Origin: DATFVA01 sp963747755
GTDB lineage: Bacteria; Bacteroidota; Ignavibacteria; Ignavibacteriales; Ignavibacteriaceae
DNA length: 64,000 bases
Direction: 5' to 3'
Assembly (NCBI GenBank): GCA_963747755.1
Contig: CAVVGK010000011.1
Location: 558,001 to 622,000, forward strand
In this document: in pieces, positions 7,969 through 16,383 of the stretch
Position numbering within the stretch: the first letter of the stretch is position 1
How the letters are laid out: every line of letters begins with the position of its first letter
Position numbers and translations under genes: made by a program
The notes under the pieces: generated by a model
Databases searched by the model: none
Told to the model about the DNA's origin: nothing
The model's input: the letters and a program-made list of their open reading frames with translations, nothing else

Positions 7969-9350
7969 TTTTTTTCTACAAAAACCTTTGCAACATCGAA
8001 AATAAGTGAGGGGTTGTTTACCAGGGCAGTGGTGAATAATTTTTTAAGGGTTCTTTTTTCGTAAGGAACTTTGGAAAAGCTATGCGCAATATTATTAAAC
8101 TTATCATCCGTGAAATTATAAATTCCATTCTTAATCCTGTCAAAGATTTCATGACGTTTCCCCAATCGTTTAGCCCACTCTTTATCATACGTCAAAATAT
8201 GATCAGGTTTATTTTCTTTAACGGCTTCCGCTGCTATTCGTCCAGCAATGCTTCCGCCAATCATTCCGCTGGCAATACCCCCTCCGCTTAATGGATTTAC
8301 CTGTCTTGCTGCATCTCCAGCCAGCATTATTCCCGGACCGGATATCTTCGGTAGTGTGATGCTGCAGGGAACTCCACCGGCTATCGTTGTAAGTACCGGA
8401 GCCTGCGGATAATATTTATTCATAAAATCATTAAGAAACGACTGTGCGGATTTCTTTTTACCGATAAGGCCGCTTACTCCTAATCCGATGTTTGCCTTCC
8501 CTTCTCCTTTCGGAAATATCCAGAAATAACCATTAGGGGCATATTCCTGTCCGAAATAAAAGTAGAGTGTATCTTCTTTTACAGGAATATTAGCAGCAGT
8601 TATTTGTACTGCACTTTCCATATCGCGAAAATCTATGTGCGTTTGTAGTCCCGCCCACCTGCCTGCACGGGATTCAACTCCGTCGGCAGCAATAACAACC
8701 TTAGCACTTACCTCTTTTTGCTCTCCTTTAAATTCATACTTCACCCCGCTTACGTTTCCATTGGTAAATAGAAGTCCGTTTACATAAGCTCTGGTTAATA
8801 TCTCCGCACCTGCGTCCGCGGCCGTTCTCGCCAGTTCATAATCAAAAATCCTGCGTTCAAGAACATAGCCGGCATCGCCGAATTCAATATTCACTTCACT
8901 GCCGTCGGGCGCATTAAAAGAAAACTTACTGATAACAGCGGCAATCCATTTAGGATCAGGCTGAATAAATTCCTCAACCCCTGCCTTGCTTATTGCCTCC
9001 CCGCATCTTACCGGGTAGCCTACATCGCGGTCTTTTTCAAGCATCAGGACGGATACTCCTAACCCGGCCGCAGTTCTTGCTGCTATGCTCCCCGCAGGTC
9101 CCGCGCCTACAACTATTACATCGTAATTTTTATTCACATACCCCTTCTTTTTAAATTCTATAACCTCAATTGGACAGCTCCACACGCATTTAGCACAATT
9201 CGTACACCGCTGATCAATTATATTTATTTCCGCTTCCTTTAATTCGATTGCGTCTTCGGGACATATGCCGACGCAGCACCCGCAAAAATCGCATCTGTCC
9301 GGGAGAATATTGATCAGAAGCTTTCCGTTTTTAGCCTGTCTGTACTTCAT
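7953..9350 (-). CDS. Ferredoxin-containing geranylgeranyl reductase family flavoprotein
   Basis: 465 aa. Two [4Fe-4S] motifs open the protein (C20, C23, C26, C30 and C49, C52, C55, C59). An FAD-binding Rossmann fold (GAGPAG, residues 82-87) follows, then the family's YPVRCGEAI segment and the second FAD motif GPGIMLAGDAARQVNPLSGGG. Relatives saturate isoprenoid double bonds in archaeal lipids, chlorophyll side chains or menaquinone (MenJ). The built-in ferredoxin suggests that low-potential electrons are used directly. The substrate cannot be decided from sequence. The last bases of the gene overlap a hairpin repeat unit. Confidence 0.88.
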   Translation of the reverse strand: MKYRQAKNGKLLINILPDRCDFCGCCVGICPEDAIELKEAEINIIDQRCTNCAKCVWSCPIEVIEFKKKGYVNKNYDVIVVGAGPAGSIAARTAAGLGVSVLMLEKDRDVGYPVRCGEAISKAGVEEFIQPDPKWIAAVISKFSFNAPDGSEVNIEFGDAGYVLERRIFDYELARTAADAGAEILTRAYVNGLLFTNGNVSGVKYEFKGEQKEVSAKVVIAADGVESRAGRWAGLQTHIDFRDMESAVQITAANIPVKEDTLYFYFGQEYAPNGYFWIFPKGEGKANIGLGVSGLIGKKKSAQSFLNDFMNKYYPQAPVLTTIAGGVPCSITLPKISGPGIMLAGDAARQVNPLSGGGIASGMIGGSIAGRIAAEAVKENKPDHILTYDKEWAKRLGKRHEIFDRIKNGIYNFTDDKFNNIAHSFSKVPYEKRTLKKLFTTALVNNPSLIFDVAKVFVEKNTNVG

Positions 9351-9527
9351 TTATCAATCATAATTTAATTGGACTGAAATTAAAAATAATTAGTCTGAAA
9401 GGATATTTATAAAAGAAGTAAGTTTAAGAAAATTTTTGGGGAAGATTTCCGAAATCCGCCATTTTTACTCTATTATTACTTTAAGAAGTTTATTTGATCA
9501 GCAATTTAACTTTTAGGCAGGGGTAAC

Positions 9528-9558
9528 CAAGCCGCATTTAATGCGGCTTTTTTTTAAA
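9528..9558 (+). terminator. Plus-strand hairpin with T-tract, without a plus-strand gene
   Basis: The sequence AAGCCGCAT-TTA-ATGCGGCTT is followed by eight or more T residues, a textbook intrinsic terminator read on the plus strand. Both flanking genes (dnaG, ending at 9554, and the reductase starting at 9350) are on the minus strand. On that strand the hairpin is preceded by an A-tract and has no T-tail. It could stop an unrecognised plus-strand RNA from 9351-9527, or act on the minus strand only as a 3' stabilising hairpin for dnaG mRNA. Confidence 0.55.
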
Positions 9559-11440
9559 AATGCACATCTTCGTTCTCAAGGTCCTCTTTTATGAGTTGCT
9601 TCTCCCTCGTAAGTTCTCTGATTTCTTTTAAAAGCTCAAGTTTTTTACCTTCATCATTAAGGGAGGGCATGGTATCGTTTAGGAGCGTAATTTTATCCTC
9701 AACCTGTTTTAACTTAAATTTTCTAACGGCATCAGATGAATACTTTTTCAATATTTTTTCATACTCAACCGAAGGATTTATGTCTTCCCAGTTTTTGCTG
9801 ATCTGGTATTTTTCAAACGATAATTCCCTTACATACGATTTCGCTTCCTCATCGTTCATTTTTTCTATCAGCGAGGCTGCAGTCAGATCTTCCTCATGCA
9901 TTACAGCGGAATGAACCAATTCTGCCAATTCCATGTGTATGTTTATTCTGAACTCATCCGGCTTTATATGGCGCAGGATAAAGTCGCAGGTTTCTCTGTT
10001 CCCTTCCAGCAGCATTTTAACTAGCTCACGTTCAAGACTTACGGTTTCCAGGGTTAACTTTACTTCCGACTTTAATACTGTATTCTCTTTCTGCGACGCC
10101 TTTCTCTGCTGCCTGTTTTCTTCAACTGTCTTCTGTTTGGTTAATCCCACTTTAATCTTGTCAAATTCACTTTCTATGAGCTTTTCTCTTAGATTAAATT
10201 TCCTGGCAATATTTTTAATCAGGATGTTAACCTTTAGTTCATCACTTATTAAGGCAAGAGGTCTCACCAGGTCGCGTATTGCCTCTGTTGTTTTGGCAGG
10301 ATCCTCAAACATCCCTAATGAATCGTAGTAATCCGACTGGTACTCCAGGAAATTCTTTGCCGATTTTACCAGCTCATCAAACTTCTCTTTTCCGTAATTG
10401 TTCACGTATGAATCGGGATCCTCACCCTGCGGAAGTGAAGCAATTTTTATCTCAAAGTCTTTTTTAAGCAGTATCTCTATACTCCTCATCGCAGCTTTAA
10501 TACCTGCAGTATCGGCATCGAAAAGAAGAACCACATTTTTCGTATACCTTGATAAAAGCTGAACCTGTTCTTCTGTAAGAGCCGTGCCTGAGACAGCAAC
10601 TACGTTCTTAATTCCGCTCTGGTAAAGGGAGATCAGATCCATATACCCTTCAACCAGGATAGCTTTATCAAGCCTCCTTATTTCATCCTTTGCATGGGAT
10701 AATCCGTAAAGGATTCGCCCTTTAACGTATATGGACGATTCAGGCGAATTCAGGTATTTGGCAGATCCCTCTTTATTCTCAAGTATCCTCCCTGCAAATG
10801 CTACTACTCTGCCATTGGGCGAAAAAATCGGGAAGATGATCCTTGAGGAAAACTTATCATATAAACGGCCTTCTTTCGATTTACCGATCAGACCAAGCTC
10901 AAGTGCCTTTTCGATGTCAATTTTCTTTTTCTGCAGGAAGTAGAGCAGATTATCCCATCCGTTAAAAGCATAACCTAGTCCAAACGCTCTCATTGTCGCA
11001 GGTTTTATCTTCCTGTTCTGAAAATAATTTAGGGCGATCTCACCCTCATCAGAATTCAAAAGATTATGAGAGAAATGTCTTGCCGCTTCAGTATTTATAT
11101 CATATAAAATTTCCTGTTCTGACTGACGCTCATCCGATTCCTGCTGCTCTAGCTCAAGTGGAATTCCCAGTTCCTCAGCCAGCTCCTGCACCGCTTCAAC
11201 GAAAGAAATCTTTTCATATTCCATTAAAAATTTGAAAACATTCCCACCCGTATGACATCCGAAACAATGAAAGATCTGCTTTTCATCGCTAACTGTAAAA
11301 GAGGGAGTTTTTTCTGAATGGAACGGACAAAGCCCAAGAAAGTTTTTCCCCCTCTTCCTAAGCTGCACATAAGCCGATATCACATCAACTATATTCGCTG
11401 CAGACCGGATCTCTTCTATTTTATTCTCAGAAATTCTCAT
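9554..11440 (-). CDS. dnaG: DNA primase DnaG
   Basis: 628 aa, normal family length. The CHC2 zinc finger (C38, H41, C59, C62, within LCPFHSEKTPSFTV and FHCFGC) is followed by the primase core with the RIIFPIF motif. The TOPRIM domain holds LVEGYMDLISL and the DADTAGIKA acidic cluster. A helical C-terminal region for helicase interaction closes the protein. It makes RNA primers for the replication fork. It is transcribed away from ispG, with candidate promoter boxes in the 222-base divergent gap. Confidence 0.97.
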   Translation of the reverse strand: MRISENKIEEIRSAANIVDVISAYVQLRKRGKNFLGLCPFHSEKTPSFTVSDEKQIFHCFGCHTGGNVFKFLMEYEKISFVEAVQELAEELGIPLELEQQESDERQSEQEILYDINTEAARHFSHNLLNSDEGEIALNYFQNRKIKPATMRAFGLGYAFNGWDNLLYFLQKKKIDIEKALELGLIGKSKEGRLYDKFSSRIIFPIFSPNGRVVAFAGRILENKEGSAKYLNSPESSIYVKGRILYGLSHAKDEIRRLDKAILVEGYMDLISLYQSGIKNVVAVSGTALTEEQVQLLSRYTKNVVLLFDADTAGIKAAMRSIEILLKKDFEIKIASLPQGEDPDSYVNNYGKEKFDELVKSAKNFLEYQSDYYDSLGMFEDPAKTTEAIRDLVRPLALISDELKVNILIKNIARKFNLREKLIESEFDKIKVGLTKQKTVEENRQQRKASQKENTVLKSEVKLTLETVSLERELVKMLLEGNRETCDFILRHIKPDEFRINIHMELAELVHSAVMHEEDLTAASLIEKMNDEEAKSYVRELSFEKYQISKNWEDINPSVEYEKILKKYSSDAVRKFKLKQVEDKITLLNDTMPSLNDEGKKLELLKEIRELTREKQLIKEDLENEDVHF

Positions 11441-11565
11441 ACTTACGCTTTAGAACAGAAATCATTTGTATATAACCGATTTCAATTTAATCAATAAATT
11501 TAAAAAACTCGCTCACAAAATAAGTTACTTTCATCCAGTGGCGGGCCCGGGGATAGATTTTAGCA

Positions 11566-11606
11566 CAAATATAAATTCTATGAAAGTAGGCTATTTGTTA
11601 TATTTG
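11566..11606. promoter_or_regulatory. Back-to-back TATATTTG boxes between dnaG and ispG
   Basis: Two exact TAnnTTTG matches lie in the divergent gap. One is on the plus strand at 11599-11606 (TATATTTG, 57 bases before the ispG start). The other is on the minus strand at 11573-11566 (also TATATTTG, about 125 bases before dnaG). This is the known -7 consensus of Bacteroidota primary sigma promoters. No good TTG -33 element was found at the usual distance for either, so these are candidates only. Confidence 0.4.
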
Positions 11607-11662
11607 TTTCTCCGACAGGCTTGAATATGGAACTTTTTAGAGTTAAACAAGATTAAATATCT

Positions 11663-13672
11663 ATGATTGAATCGATAAGTAAGGAAAAAAAATACTGCAA
11701 TAGTCTCACCTCATATTCACGTTATAAAACAAGAGTTGTAAATGTAGGCGATATCCCGCTAGGCGGCACTTACCCTATAAGGATCCAGTCGATGACTATC
11801 ACCAATACGATGGATACTAAAGCTACGGTAGAACAGACTATAAGAATGGTGGAATCGGGCTGCGATTATGTTAGAATAACAGCCCCCAGCAAGCTTGAAG
11901 CACAGAACCTTGAGAATATCAAAAATGAATTAAGACAGCAGGGTTATAAAGTTCCACTCATCGCAGATATTCACTTTACTCCCAATGCAGCCGAAATAGC
12001 GGCAAGAATAGTGGAGAAGGTAAGGGTTAATCCTGGTAATTATGCAGATAGAAAAAAGTTTAATATTATTGAATATACCGACCAGCAGTACGAAGACGAG
12101 TTAAACAGAATAAGACAAAAGTTTACCCCCCTTGTAAGGATTTGTAAAGAGTATGGCACAGCTATGCGGATCGGTACGAATCATGGTTCGCTGTCTGACA
12201 GGATCATGAGCCGCTACGGCGATACTCCTCTCGGTATGGTTGAATCTGCCCTGGAGTTTGTAAGAATATGTGAGGAGCTAAATTATCATGAAATAGTTCT
12301 TTCAATGAAGGCAAGCAACCCGCAGGTAATGGTGCAGGCGTACCGACTCCTTGTTATGAAGATGGAAGAAGAAGGGATGAATTATCCTACTCATCTTGGT
12401 GTAACAGAAGCAGGAGGCGGCGAGGACGGCAGAATAAAGTCGGCCCTTGGTATAGGCACTCTCCTTGAAGATGGAATCGGCGATACTGTGCGTGTTTCTC
12501 TTACAGAAGATCCTGAATTTGAAGCTCCTGTTGCTATTGAACTGGTTGAAAGATATAAGGAAAGAAGAAGCCATAAAGAGATTATCCCGGTTACGGATGT
12601 CCCTGTCGATCCTTTCGAATACAAGAAGAGACATACGTTAGAGATTCTAAATATAGGGGGATCAAATGTTCCTATAGTTGCTGCTGATTATTCTCACCGA
12701 AACATTTCAGATCCAAAGGACCTGGCTGATATCGGATACAGATATGATGCGGCTACCGATAAATGGAATGTAAGCGACAGCGCAGCCGATATCCTTTTCT
12801 CGGGAAATGCAGACATCCCATTTGAATTACCTTCCGGTCTTAGACTGTTGAAGTCTTATGATTCGTGGAAAAAAGACCTGCGTGGTTACCCGGTAATTCC
12901 TTCTGCTGTGTACCTGAACGGGAAAGATTATTCAGATTCCCTCAACCTTATACAGATTGAATTGAAAGACCTTACCCCGGAAATATTAAATAAACTTAGA
13001 GAAGATAAAACCGCCGTAATTCTTTTAACCACTGAAAATCTGCATGGAATGGGCGAACAGAGACGGGCTTTCTTTGAGTTGATGAATAACAGTATTGATA
13101 ATCCTGTTATCATTAAGAGAACCTATGAGAATATTGATATTGATCAGCTGAGATTATTTGCTTCAACCGATCTTGGTGGTCTTCTTATTGACGGCCTGGG
13201 AGACGGAGTTTGGGTTAGTTTAATAGGTAAACTCAAAGCTGAGGAGAAGGAGTTTAATGGTCACAACAAGCTGGTTAGAAAATTTGTAAATATTAATGAA
13301 TCATTTGAGACCGTAATTAACCGCACCCTTTTCGGAATACTTCAGGCAGCCAGGGTAAGGATATCAAAAACAGAATATATTGCCTGCCCTTCATGCGGAA
13401 GAACTTTATTTGATTTGCAGATAACTACGGAGAAAATAAGGAAGCGTACAGAGCACCTGAAAGGCGTAAAGATAGCAGTAATGGGATGCATTGTTAATGG
13501 TCCCGGTGAAATGGCAGATGCCGATTACGGTTATGTCGGTTCAGGAGTAGGAAAGATTACCCTGTACCGGGCTAAAGATATTGTGAAGCGAAATGTGCCG
13601 GCTGAAAACGCTGTTGATGAATTGATAGAGCTGATAAAAGAAGATGAAAACTGGATCGATCCAATAAATTAA
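11663..13672 (+). CDS. ispG: 4-hydroxy-3-methylbut-2-enyl-diphosphate synthase, long form (IspG/GcpE)
   Basis: 669 aa, far longer than the roughly 370 aa of the E. coli enzyme and matching the three-domain form of plants, Chlamydiae and Bacteroidota. The TIM barrel starts with IQSMTITNTMDTKATVEQ and carries the ADIHF motif. An insertion of about 280 residues separates it from the iron-sulfur domain. The cluster ligands are in ACPSCGRT and in VMGCIVNGPGEM near the C-terminus. It performs the sixth MEP pathway step using reduced ferredoxin or flavodoxin. The window also encodes Dxr, the second step. Confidence 0.96.
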   Translation: MIESISKEKKYCNSLTSYSRYKTRVVNVGDIPLGGTYPIRIQSMTITNTMDTKATVEQTIRMVESGCDYVRITAPSKLEAQNLENIKNELRQQGYKVPLIADIHFTPNAAEIAARIVEKVRVNPGNYADRKKFNIIEYTDQQYEDELNRIRQKFTPLVRICKEYGTAMRIGTNHGSLSDRIMSRYGDTPLGMVESALEFVRICEELNYHEIVLSMKASNPQVMVQAYRLLVMKMEEEGMNYPTHLGVTEAGGGEDGRIKSALGIGTLLEDGIGDTVRVSLTEDPEFEAPVAIELVERYKERRSHKEIIPVTDVPVDPFEYKKRHTLEILNIGGSNVPIVAADYSHRNISDPKDLADIGYRYDAATDKWNVSDSAADILFSGNADIPFELPSGLRLLKSYDSWKKDLRGYPVIPSAVYLNGKDYSDSLNLIQIELKDLTPEILNKLREDKTAVILLTTENLHGMGEQRRAFFELMNNSIDNPVIIKRTYENIDIDQLRLFASTDLGGLLIDGLGDGVWVSLIGKLKAEEKEFNGHNKLVRKFVNINESFETVINRTLFGILQAARVRISKTEYIACPSCGRTLFDLQITTEKIRKRTEHLKGVKIAVMGCIVNGPGEMADADYGYVGSGVGKITLYRAKDIVKRNVPAENAVDELIELIKEDENWIDPIN

Positions 13673-13733
13673 TCGGGGCACTGGCTCGATTGTTGATTAT
13701 TAAGTATCGATCTGGTATATTTAGAGACTTGAT

Positions 13734-13823
13734 ATGGATAAACTAATTTTAGAAAAACTTAAATTTCTCGATCTTGTTAAATATTCTGCTCCCGCAAAAA
13801 CCATAAAAGCAGAGAAATTATAA
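13734..13823 (+). CDS. Possible 29-residue small protein
   Basis: An ATG at 13734, a few bases after a purine-rich stretch (AGAGA), opens a 29-codon frame ending at 13823. It stops 1-2 bases before a strong terminator hairpin. The peptide is basic and amphipathic (MDKLILEKLKFLDLVKY, then SAPAKTIKAEKL). Position just before the terminator and 61 bases after ispG fits a last small gene in that transcript. There is no recognisable family, and chance cannot be excluded at this length. Confidence 0.3.
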   Translation: MDKLILEKLKFLDLVKYSAPAKTIKAEKL

Positions 13824-13824
13824 A

Positions 13825-13857
13825 AATGCACTTCAAATTTTAGAAGTGCATTTTTTT
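13825..13857 (+). terminator. Intrinsic terminator after ispG
   Basis: AAATGCACTTC, loop AAATTTTA, GAAGTGCATTT, then a run of T residues. The perfect 11-bp stem and U-tract stop plus-strand transcription from ispG just before the nif3-like gene, whose ATG is at 13862. The downstream gene therefore needs its own promoter or read-through. Confidence 0.88.
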
Positions 13858-13861
13858 TGCT

Positions 13862-14983
13862 ATGAAGTGCATTGAAATAATTAAATATCTGGAACAATGG
13901 GCTCCTAAAGAAACAGCCTGGGAAAAGGACAACGTAGGATTGCAGGTAGGATCGGGCAAAAGAGATATAAAAAATATTTTCCTCTGTCTTGATGTGACTC
14001 CCTCCGCGGTCGATGAGGCCGTCAGGAAATCATGCAACCTGATAATTTCACACCACCCCCTTTTATTTAACCCCCTCAGGAGAATTTCGACTGATAGAGA
14101 CCAATGTTCCCAGATTATCGAGAAACTTATTAAAAACGATATTACCCTTTATTCCGCACATACTAACCTTGATTATACAAGAAACGGCGTAAGCTTCAGA
14201 CTTGCCAAAGAGTTAAAACTGAAGAATATAGATTTCCTCACCAGGCTAAGTTCTAACCAGGTAAAACTCGTAGTTTTTGTCCCTGACGATGCCCTTGAAA
14301 AAGTTTCAAATGTAATTTTTAATGCTGGCGGAGGCAGGATCGGTGAATATTCAAACTGCAGTTTCCGAATTTCAGGAAAGGGAACCTTCAAGGGTTCGGG
14401 CAAAACTACTCCCGCCGCAGGTACAAAAGAAGTTTTCGAGACAGTAAATGAAGTCCGGCTTGAAGTCCTGGTCGATTCCTGGAAATTAAAACATGTACTT
14501 TCTGAGATGTTGAAGGTTCACCCCTATGAAGAACCTGCATATGATGTATATCCCCTCAATAACGAAAATGTAAACCACGGTATAGGTGCAGCGGGCTATC
14601 TTGATTACCCCATGAGTACCGAAGAATTCCTTGCATATGTTAGTGATAAGCTTAAGCTGAAAAACTTCAGGTTCTCAGGTGATGGAAAGAAAAAGATAAG
14701 GAAGGCAGCTGTGTGCGGAGGATCAGGAAGCGAATACATAAAAGATGCTGTTAATGCAGGAGCAGATGCTTATATCACAGCGGATGTGAAGTATCATACC
14801 TTCCAGGAAGCAGAGAATAAAATTTTGTTGATAGATGCGGGACATTATGAAACTGAGATTTTTTCAATGGATGAGGTCAAAGAGAAACTTAAACCTCTTG
14901 TGAATAAGGAAATAAAAATTTTTAATTACAGTAAAAGTACTAATCCGGTTAAATTTTTTATAAATAAAAAGGAGAATGGATAA
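13862..14983 (+). CDS. Nif3-like dinuclear metal centre protein
   Basis: 373 aa, the long form with a PII/CutA-like insert (about residues 130-240) between the two Nif3 halves, as in Bacillus YqfO. Metal ligands are visible in ISHHPLLF (about residues 61-67), TNLDYTRNG, and the C-terminal DAGHYETE. The family forms toroidal hexamers with two metal ions and has been linked to GTP cyclohydrolase-like or folate-related chemistry, but its cellular role is unsettled. The start follows a terminator by 4 bases, so translation probably begins very close to a new transcript start or on read-through RNA. It overlaps the next gene by 8 bases. Confidence 0.88.
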   Translation: MKCIEIIKYLEQWAPKETAWEKDNVGLQVGSGKRDIKNIFLCLDVTPSAVDEAVRKSCNLIISHHPLLFNPLRRISTDRDQCSQIIEKLIKNDITLYSAHTNLDYTRNGVSFRLAKELKLKNIDFLTRLSSNQVKLVVFVPDDALEKVSNVIFNAGGGRIGEYSNCSFRISGKGTFKGSGKTTPAAGTKEVFETVNEVRLEVLVDSWKLKHVLSEMLKVHPYEEPAYDVYPLNNENVNHGIGAAGYLDYPMSTEEFLAYVSDKLKLKNFRFSGDGKKKIRKAAVCGGSGSEYIKDAVNAGADAYITADVKYHTFQEAENKILLIDAGHYETEIFSMDEVKEKLKPLVNKEIKIFNYSKSTNPVKFFINKKENG

Positions 14984-15710
14984 ATTGGTAAACAGATTAA
15001 AAACCCTGTATGAATTGCAGCAGATTGATGACCAGCTAGATGAACTGGAGGAACTCCGGGGGGATTTACCAAACGCCGTTCAGGCACTTCAGGATAAGAT
15101 AGATGGTATAAAGGAACAGGTGACAGAAAAGGAGACTAAACGAAAAGAGTCGCTTGAAAAAAGAGAAGAAAATGAAGAAGAAGTAGAGAAGCTCAAGGCA
15201 AATCAGAAAAAATTCAAAGCTCAGTTATACCAGGTTAGAAACAACAAAGAGTATGACGCATTAACGAAAGAAATTGATCATACCGAAGAACAGATGACTA
15301 AACTGGAAACAGAAAACGATGCCCTGGCTGATCAGAGCAAGAACCTTGCAGAGGATATCGAATCTCTGAGCCCGCAGCTTGGTGAACTCGATGAAGAATT
15401 GAAGGTTAAGCAGGCTGATCTCAAAGAGATCATTAAAGCCAATGAAAAGGAAGAAGCAAAACTGCGCACGCAGAGAAAAGAAATCGAAGCACAGACAAGG
15501 AAACCTGATTACTCCGCATATATGAGGATAAGAAGAGCGAAAAAAGGCAAAGCAGTTGCGACTATCAAAAGGTCGGCCTGCTCAGGATGCCATAACATCG
15601 TTCCGCCTCAGAGGCAGCTTGAAATAAGAAGAAATAACAGGCTGTTCTTCTGTGAATACTGCGGAAGGATACTGGTTTCACCCGAAATAGCTGAACTCGC
15701 TGAAGAATAA
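14976..15710 (+). CDS. Coiled-coil protein with C4 zinc ribbon
   Basis: 244 aa. Residues about 10-170 are a long charged coiled coil rich in Glu and Lys. A zinc ribbon follows with CSGCHNIVPPQ and FCEYCGRIL (two CxxC knuckles). This is the CT398-like family. In Chlamydia, CT398 binds sigma-54 and inner-membrane secretion parts; the role elsewhere is unknown. It overlaps the Nif3-like gene by 8 bases, a pairing typical of tight translational coupling. Confidence 0.85.
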   Translation: MDKLVNRLKTLYELQQIDDQLDELEELRGDLPNAVQALQDKIDGIKEQVTEKETKRKESLEKREENEEEVEKLKANQKKFKAQLYQVRNNKEYDALTKEIDHTEEQMTKLETENDALADQSKNLAEDIESLSPQLGELDEELKVKQADLKEIIKANEKEEAKLRTQRKEIEAQTRKPDYSAYMRIRRAKKGKAVATIKRSACSGCHNIVPPQRQLEIRRNNRLFFCEYCGRILVSPEIAELAEE

Positions 15711-15900
15711 ATTCAGGATCGTAAAAAATAGATTTTTTTTCCTTCTGTTTTTAAGGGAAATCTGCATAAAGACTATCCTATGGTTCTTTTCTGCTGACTT
15801 ATGGCATTAAATTTATTATATTCACCTCAGTTAAATATTAATTATCATTTCTTTTAGTTTTAAAACTTAAGAGATTGAAAAGAGTTTAAAGAATAAAAAT

Positions 15901-16341
15901 ACGGTTCAGAACGGGCAATTGCTCTTCCGGTAAAACGGATGGGAGGAAAGTCCGAACTTCACAGAACAGAGTGCCGGGTAACCCCCGGGAGTTGTATGGA
16001 GAAATCTTATAACTACGGAAAGTGCCGCAGAAAATATACCGTCCCGGCTAAAACCCGGGATAAGGGTGAAAAGGCAGGTTAAGAGCCTACCGCGGTAATG
16101 GCAACATTGCCGGTCCCGAAAGGGAGTCCGTTTTACGGATCATGGCAAACCCCACTCGAAGCAAGGTCAAATATGGAGATTCATCTTTTAATAGTGCGTA
16201 GTTGTTCGCTTCGATACCCGATAATACCGGGTGTGATCTCCGGGTAGACCGCTGGAGTTCTGCAGCAATGCAGGGCCAAGACAAATAATTGCCGTCCCGC
16301 TCCGGCGGGAATACAGAATTCGGCTTATAGTTCTGAGCAGT
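15901..16341 (+). ncRNA. rnpB: RNase P RNA (bacterial type A)
   Basis: The conserved core is present in order. GAGGAAAGTCCGAAC (15943-15956 region) is CR-I. AGTGCCGCAGAAAATATACCG lies around 16020-16042. AAGGGTGAAAAGGCAGG and GTTAAGAGCCTACCG lie near 16064-16093. The 3' CR-V signature ACAGAATTCGGCTTATAG lies at 16312-16330. The ends pair to form P1: GGTTCAGAAC at 15903-15912 with GTTCTGAGCA at 16330-16339. The product is the catalytic RNA that matures tRNA 5' ends with the RnpA protein. A T-rich stretch follows. Exact ends are estimated from the P1 pairing. Confidence 0.95.
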
Positions 16342-16383
16342 GTTTTGTTCTTTTATAATTTTATTATCTCTTAAAAGAGTATT

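Noticed and set aside
9526..9550. tRNA acceptor-like sequence near GCCGCATTTAATGCGGC
   Set aside because: It is a simple terminator hairpin; D, anticodon and T arms are absent.
16087..16284. 65-codon minus-strand ORF
   Set aside because: It lies entirely inside the RNase P RNA, whose conserved motifs explain the sequence.
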